Assembly (NCBI GenBank): GCA_003486945.1
Contig: DNFL01000249.1
Span: forward strand, 782-9,983
Direction: 5' to 3'
Length of the DNA stretch: 9,202 nt
DNA from: Hyphomonas sp.
GTDB taxonomy: Bacteria; Pseudomonadota; Alphaproteobacteria; Caulobacterales; Hyphomonadaceae
Positions 6,205-9,202 of this stretch are shown in pieces. The stretch's first letter is position 1; the number at the start of each line of letters is the position of its first letter. The translations under genes and the position numbers were made by a program. The notes below the pieces were generated by a model. That model saw nothing but the letters and a program-made list of their open reading frames with translations. It made no database searches and was not told where the DNA came from.

Positions 6205-6735
6205 TCAGGCCAGCACAGCGCTGGGCGGCGCGGTTTCCTTTTCCCAGTCCGGCTTGCGTGCCGAAACGGCAGCCGCAATCTTCTCCCAGGCGGGCAGGGA
6301 CTTGGCGAGGAAGTTGATGTCGAAGTTTTCCTGCGTGCGGAACTCGAGCACTTCAACGCCGTTCGGGCCGGGCGTGTAGCGATAGGCCTTGTCGGCAGGG
6401 AGGAAAAAGCCCTCGCCGGCGCCCAGCGTTTCGGTGCCGAGCTGCAGAGATCCCGCGACGATATAGTAGAGGCAGTCTGCATTGTGCGTATGCAGAGGCA
6501 GCGGGAAGCCGCTCTTGAACCAGGCATAGGTGAGGCTGAAGCCGGGGCGGGAGAACAGGGTTTTCACGACATTGCCTTCTGCAAAGCCGGCTTCCAGTGC
6601 CTTGGCGATGCCCGCCTGGAATTCGGGGTTCATGCCGGTAACTTCCATATGCGCCGTCTCGTCCAGCGAAGGGGCGTCGGCGGTGCGGAAAATGTCGTAT
6701 CCGGAGATGGATTGGGGGCGTGCGTCATCGGCCAT
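6205..6735 (-). CDS. Cupin-domain protein, first gene of the operon
   Basis: This 176-residue protein has a single cupin beta-barrel in the middle (about 58-135) with helical extensions on both sides. Cupin motif 1 reads PLHTHNADCLYYIVAGSL (80-97), giving His82 and His84. The usual Glu ligand is missing, with Asp87 or Cys88 nearby. Motif 2, LGAGEGFFLPADKAYRY (104-120), has Tyr118 where the third metal-binding His is expected. It could be an enzyme with an unusual metal site or a small-molecule-binding protein. The start has a strong GGAGG 7 bases upstream (about 6743-6747). It diverges from the TetR-type gene and leads the SDR and ADH genes. The fold is confident; catalytic function is unknown, and the substrate is presumably that of the two dehydrogenases. 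Confidence 0.88.
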   Translation of the reverse strand: MADDARPQSISGYDIFRTADAPSLDETAHMEVTGMNPEFQAGIAKALEAGFAEGNVVKTLFSRPGFSLTYAWFKSGFPLPLHTHNADCLYYIVAGSLQLGTETLGAGEGFFLPADKAYRYTPGPNGVEVLEFRTQENFDINFLAKSLPAWEKIAAAVSARKPDWEKETAPPSAVLA

Positions 6736-6803
6736 GTCTGTTCCTCCGCGGCCGGGTAAACGTCTTCAGCAGGCGCGCCGGCCGCGCGCTGCCATTGGGC
6801 GAC

Positions 6804-6831
6804 ACGCTAGCGGAAACTCAAAATTAGTCAA
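6804..6831 (-). promoter_or_regulatory. Candidate promoter of the cupin-SDR-ADH operon
   Basis: On the minus strand TTGACT (6831-6826) is followed after 16 bases by TAGCGT (6809-6804). The -35 is good and the -10 weak, as is common in alphaproteobacterial sigma-70 promoters. The start of transcription would lie near 6797, leaving a leader of about 60 bases. The -35 box lies inside the palindrome at 6825-6840, so a bound repressor would block it. Confidence 0.4.
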
Positions 6832-6840
6832 TAATGACTA
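6825..6840. promoter_or_regulatory. Candidate TetR operator in the divergent control region
   Basis: TAGTCA-ATAA-TGACTA is a 16-base palindrome with perfect 6-base arms. It is flanked by AAAA (6820-6823) and TTTT (6841-6844), which extend the symmetry with a one-base slip. It is strikingly AT-rich against its high-GC surroundings and lies between a TetR-type gene and the operon it diverges from, the usual place for such a site. Binding by the neighbouring TetR protein is inferred. Confidence 0.65.
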
Positions 6841-6858
6841 TTTTGAAAGGGTCAGCGG

Positions 6859-6888
6859 TTGACGCCCCCGCTTTCTGCAGTGTTATTC
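6859..6888 (+). promoter_or_regulatory. Candidate promoter giving a leaderless TetR mRNA
   Basis: TTGACG (6859-6864) is followed, after 17 or 18 bases, by GTTATT or TTATTC (6882-6888). Transcription would then start about 7 bases later, on or next to the ATG at 6895, giving an mRNA with almost no leader. This agrees with the lack of a Shine-Dalgarno before that ATG. The competing reading, translation from the TTG at 6859 behind AAAGGG (6846-6851), uses the same bases as coding sequence. Confidence 0.35.
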
Positions 6889-6894
6889 GCAGCT

Positions 6895-7554
6895 ATGGCC
6901 AACCCAACGCACGACCCACACGCAACGACGCTGCCCGCCCCCCGCCGCCGGACGAAGCGGGGCGAGGAGACGCGGCGCGTCCTCATCCGGGCGGCCATCG
7001 GCTGCCTGCACGACCTTGGCTATGCCGGCACGACGATCGAGACCGTGATGGCCCGCTCCGGGCTCAGCCGCGGCTCGGTGCTGAACCAGTTCCCGACCCG
7101 CCTCGCCCTGATGGCGGCGACCAGCGAGGCGGCGATGCAGGCGATGATCGCGGATACGCGTGCCCGCACAGCTGCAATTGCAGGCCCCGCAGAGCAATAC
7201 CGCGCGATGTGCGACATCACATGGGCCGCGCAGAACTTGCCCGAGGGCGCAGCGGTGACCGAAGTGCTGCTGGCGGCGCGCCGCGACGAAGCGCTGGCGG
7301 CGGCGTTCCGCCCGGTGGCGCAGCGTATCGAGACGGAGATCGATCAGTATACAGAAGAGCTCGTGCGCGCTGCCGGCGTCCAGGAAGAAGACATCGACGC
7401 CTGTCTCCTGCATGGCCGCGTACTGATCCTCAGCCTGCGCGGCATCACGCTTGAGCTGAGCTTCGACTCCGGTCGCACCATGATCAACCGCGCCCTCGAC
7501 CTGATCCGCGCGCAACATGCGGCGCATTGCGACCGCGTACTCAGTGGGCTCTGA
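6895..7554 (+). CDS. TetR/AcrR-family transcriptional regulator, 219 residues
   Basis: This is a one-component repressor-type regulator. The N-terminal helix-turn-helix spans about residues 25-72: TRRVLIRAAIGCLHDLGYAG (26-45), then TTIETVMARSGLSRGSV (46-62) and the typical recognition-helix end LNQFPTRLALM (63-73), a variant of the usual Y-x-F-x-x-K. The remainder is the helical ligand-binding and dimerisation domain, too variable to name a ligand; Cys106, Cys170 and Cys212 are present. A basic tail (RRRTKRGEE, 17-25) precedes the HTH. The start is uncertain: the ATG at 6895 fits a leaderless mRNA, while TTG at 6859 has a purine-rich site and would add 12 residues. It diverges from the cupin-SDR-ADH operon across a palindrome and probably represses it. 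It converges with the membrane-protein gene, 3 bases between stops. Confidence 0.9.
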   Translation: MANPTHDPHATTLPAPRRRTKRGEETRRVLIRAAIGCLHDLGYAGTTIETVMARSGLSRGSVLNQFPTRLALMAATSEAAMQAMIADTRARTAAIAGPAEQYRAMCDITWAAQNLPEGAAVTEVLLAARRDEALAAAFRPVAQRIETEIDQYTEELVRAAGVQEEDIDACLLHGRVLILSLRGITLELSFDSGRTMINRALDLIRAQHAAHCDRVLSGL

Positions 7555-7557
7555 GGT

Positions 7558-8265
7558 TCAACTTTCATCTTCGGCTAGAATCGCGAGGATGGACCGTATT
7601 TCCTGCAATTCTGCGTCTGCGAACAGCGCCAGGTCATACTGGAACGTGATCCAGGACTGCATCTCGGCGCGCGAGGCGCGCAGCACTTCCCAATTGTATG
7701 ACACGATGGCGCCGTCTTCGATCCATGTCGCAGAATCCATGTTCCAGTCCACGGCCCGGTAATAGTTCGACCCCGGAGCAAATATTACGCTGGTCGCCAC
7801 AGGGTAGGTCCGCTCGAGGCGTTCGTGTGCGTCGCCGTAGCGTATTAGGGCCTTGCGCAACTCCACATCGCGGATATCGGCCAGGCGCCCGGTGGACAAG
7901 AGTTCGGAATATACGGCGGCAACTTGCGGCACGCTCAGAGCCCAGTTAGCCCGCGCCAACGCGCTCCGGAACGCGGCTTCATCCGTGGGCGGTGTTTCCT
8001 GCCGCAGCGCGTTGACGACATCCGCCGTGCTCTTCTGCGCCGACTGGGAGAAAGTCACAAGATCAGCGACGACAGGCTCCAACGCCAGAAATTCCTCTTC
8101 CAGCCGTTCCAGAAGCTTTGCCTGCAGGTCGGCCTGCTTGCGGGCCTCGTTCCAGTTATTGACCTGCAGGCCGATGAACACACCGAGCACCACGATCAGG
8201 AAGTCGAGCCCCACAGCGAACCAGTTCTGCGCTTTCACATGTTCCGTCAGTCTGCGGAGGATCAT
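7558..8265 (-). CDS. Membrane-anchored protein with cytoplasmic or periplasmic helical domain (DUF6090-like), 235 residues
   Basis: The function is unknown. The start MILRRLTEHVKAQNW followed by a single hydrophobic helix (about 16-36, LDFLIVVLGVFIG) and LQVNNWNEAR is a pattern I recall from a widespread family in Hyphomonas-like and sphingomonad bacteria, often labelled DUF6090. That label is from memory. After the anchor comes a long charged helix likely to form a coiled coil (about 38-90). Then a conserved-looking segment YSELLSTGRLADIRDVELR (119-137) and a Trp/Tyr-rich C-terminal part (about 165-215) follow. The start ATG overlaps the stop of the upstream 170-residue gene by four bases (ATGA), so translation is probably coupled and the products may act together. 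A longer frame to 8445 only reads the neighbour's shadow. The gene converges with the TetR-type gene, 3 bases between stops. Confidence 0.82.
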   Translation of the reverse strand: MILRRLTEHVKAQNWFAVGLDFLIVVLGVFIGLQVNNWNEARKQADLQAKLLERLEEEFLALEPVVADLVTFSQSAQKSTADVVNALRQETPPTDEAAFRSALARANWALSVPQVAAVYSELLSTGRLADIRDVELRKALIRYGDAHERLERTYPVATSVIFAPGSNYYRAVDWNMDSATWIEDGAIVSYNWEVLRASRAEMQSWITFQYDLALFADAELQEIRSILAILAEDES

Positions 8266-8774
8266 GCCTCGCTCCGTTTCAGGCCGTCGGCGCCAAGGCT
8301 GAAGGAGCTGGCGCCGGCCGTGCGCAGGCCTTCCATGTAGGCCACGAATTCCGGGCTGAGGCCCTGCTTGCCATAGGTTTCCCAAACCCAGAGACAGCCG
8401 GCGCTGTTCATCATCGAAATCATGTCCATCCGGCAATTGTGCCATTGCGTGTCCGGCAGGAGCTTGTCCTGGTGCAATTCGAACATGGTCGAATAGATCT
8501 GCATGAAATGGCCGATATGGATGAGGAACTGCATGCGCTCATCATCGCTCAAGTCGTCCGGATTGTCCCATCCGCGCCGGAAGACGGAAGCGGCCTCCAG
8601 GCTGCCGGCGGTGAGCGCGTTGAACTGGCCGGAGGCTTCGACCCATTGGAAGCGGGCTGTGGCGCGCATCTGCAACGTGTTCTGGCGCACCTGAAGTGCG
8701 AGGTAGAGCAGGGTCGGAACAACGAGGACGACACCGGCGATCTGGGAGACGAGGTAGAGGTCGTTGAGACTCAT
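8262..8774 (-). CDS. Small single-pass membrane protein of unknown function, 170 residues
   Basis: I recognise only the general type. It has an N-terminal membrane helix (about 8-29, SQIAGVVLVVPTLLYLALQV), immediately followed by RQNTLQMRATAR and a soluble helical domain. The opening MSLNDLYLVSQ plus helix plus LQVRQNT is common in small alphaproteobacterial membrane proteins without known function. The soluble part has a W-D-N-P-x-D-L-S-D-D-E-R stretch (69-80), GHFMQIYSTMFELHQDKLL (88-106) and Trp-rich segments (W111, W129, W131), which might pack against the membrane or a partner. No catalytic motif is seen. No good Shine-Dalgarno precedes the start; instead a possible 23-codon leader ORF ends in the same ATGA. 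The downstream 235-residue membrane protein starts in this gene's own ATGA stop. The two are very likely made together, perhaps as a complex. Confidence 0.8.
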   Translation of the reverse strand: MSLNDLYLVSQIAGVVLVVPTLLYLALQVRQNTLQMRATARFQWVEASGQFNALTAGSLEAASVFRRGWDNPDDLSDDERMQFLIHIGHFMQIYSTMFELHQDKLLPDTQWHNCRMDMISMMNSAGCLWVWETYGKQGLSPEFVAYMEGLRTAGASSFSLGADGLKRSEA

Positions 8775-8842
8775 GGCGCCGGTTCCGGCTCAGGTAATGG
8801 CGCGGCGCCGTACGGCTGCAAGCCGCCATCGTGCAATGTCAT
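8771..8842 (-). CDS. Possible 23-residue leader ORF coupled to the membrane-protein pair
   Basis: An ATG at 8842 opens 23 codons that end in TGA overlapping the ATG of the 170-residue gene (ATGA, 8771-8774). A G-rich site (GGGGGA) lies about 5-10 bases before the ATG, a better ribosome-binding site than the one of the main gene. The peptide starts MTLHDGG and ends in a Pro/Glu-rich PLPEPEPAP. It could be a translated leader that feeds ribosomes to the next gene, a tiny membrane-partner protein, or chance. Nothing is recognised by homology. Confidence 0.4.
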   Translation of the reverse strand: MTLHDGGLQPYGAAPLPEPEPAP

Positions 8843-8908
8843 GCTGTCCCCCGCGTCCCCGATCAATCAGGGCTAGCACAAGGCATTGGGACTGTCTTTG
8901 CGAAACTC

Positions 8909-8926
8909 GCGCGGCTCAGGCCGCGC
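8909..8926 (-). terminator. Possible weak terminator at the DUF3297 stop codon
   Basis: GCGCGGC (8909-8915) and GCCGCGC (8920-8926) form a perfect 7-bp, all G-C stem around the 4-base loop TCAG, which holds the stop codon of the minus-strand DUF3297 gene. On that strand the stem is followed by GAGTTTCG, only three T's. It may slow or partly stop transcription into the membrane-protein genes. Confidence 0.4.
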
Positions 8927-9164
8927 CGTCGTCCCTGAACCAGACCTCGACCGGGCCTTTCAGGGTCATCAGCAGAGGGCGGCCCTTGCGGTCGAGTGCC
9001 TTGCCGGCAGCGACCTTGATCCAGCCTTCGGAGACGCAATACTCCTCGACATTGGTCTTCTCCTCGCCGCGAAAGCGCACGCCGATGCCGCGCGCGAGCA
9101 CCTCGTAATTGTAATACGGGCTGTCGGGATAGATGGAGAGGCGGTCGGGGAGTGTATCGGTCAT
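8916..9164 (-). CDS. DUF3297 family protein, 82 residues
   Basis: A small soluble protein of unknown function, matching the DUF3297 family as I remember it: a start of type M-x-D-x-x-P-D-R-L-S, then YPDSPYY (12-18), LARGIGVRF (23-31), EEKTNVEEYCVSEGWIKVAAG (starting near 34, with Cys43) and KALDRKGRPL (55-64). Length of about 80 residues is the family norm, so the gene is complete. It is probably beta-rich and cytoplasmic; no signal or membrane segment is seen. No Shine-Dalgarno precedes the ATG (the leader reads CCCCGCC), so it may be translated from a short or leaderless mRNA, but the family N-terminus fits this start. It lies 73 bases upstream of the leader ORF of the membrane-protein pair, on the same strand. 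Confidence 0.9.
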   Translation of the reverse strand: MTDTLPDRLSIYPDSPYYNYEVLARGIGVRFRGEEKTNVEEYCVSEGWIKVAAGKALDRKGRPLLMTLKGPVEVWFRDDGAA

Positions 9165-9202
9165 GGCGGGGGTTTAGCCGGGCTGGGGAGTGGGTTTCAA
9201 GG

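Noticed and set aside
5452..6759. A 435-codon open frame on the plus strand.
   Set aside because: It is antisense to the SDR and cupin genes, which have complete catalytic or fold motifs; it is a shadow frame.
6883..7527. A 214-codon open frame on the minus strand.
   Set aside because: It is antisense to the TetR-type gene, has His/Arg/Cys-rich shadow composition and would cross the TetR promoter.
7540..7555. A CTCAG-N6-CTGAG hairpin at the TetR / membrane-gene junction as a terminator.
   Set aside because: Only five base pairs and no T-tract on either strand; expected by chance.
8266..8445. A 60-residue N-terminal extension of the 235-residue membrane protein.
   Set aside because: It lies wholly within the 170-residue gene. 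The ATGA overlap and the MILRR...NW start with the membrane helix right after fit the family.

Overview
The window is high-GC bacterial chromosome. Gene content and protein style suggest Alphaproteobacteria, probably the Hyphomonadaceae/Caulobacterales area. The signs are a DUF3297 protein, xseA and purD as near neighbours, and two small proteins with N-terminal membrane anchors of kinds I recall from Hyphomonas-like genomes. This placement is inference from recall, not a database result. I see no tRNA, rRNA, insertion sequence, phage gene or CRISPR array.

Region 1 (1-2982). The minus strand carries the 5' part of xseA (exonuclease VII large subunit, cut by the window edge). Upstream of it, in the same direction, is an HxlR-type regulator with a C-terminal SCP2-like, lipid-binding-type domain. 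A control region follows, with three palindrome-type sites (two strong, one degenerate). Then come a possible 69-residue basic protein and a SAM-dependent methyltransferase on the plus strand. A perfect copy of the same 17-bp palindrome (AGTTCAG-N3-CTGAACT) lies before the methyltransferase. The simplest reading is a self-contained regulon: the HxlR protein binds these sites and controls itself, the small ORF and the methyltransferase. The block sits between xseA and purD, which are often close neighbours in alphaproteobacteria, so it may be an insertion.

Region 2 (2983-4336). purD (phosphoribosylamine-glycine ligase) is complete on the plus strand. Its Shine-Dalgarno sequence lies inside a perfect 11-bp hairpin that ends at the start codon. 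It converges with the next gene with only 2 bases between the stop codons.

Region 3 (4334-7554). A minus-strand operon encodes, in order of transcription, a cupin protein, a short-chain dehydrogenase and a medium-chain alcohol dehydrogenase. It diverges from a TetR-family regulator. The shared upstream region holds a TAGTCA-N4-TGACTA palindrome that overlaps a plausible -35 box of the operon. The TetR gene may be read from a leaderless mRNA. The substrate is unknown; two oxidoreductases plus a cupin suggest small-molecule catabolism or detoxification.

Region 4 (7558-9202). On the minus strand are a DUF3297 protein and then a tightly coupled set: a possible 23-residue leader ORF, a 170-residue and a 235-residue membrane-anchored protein. 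They are joined by two successive 4-base ATGA stop/start overlaps. No function is known for the two membrane proteins.
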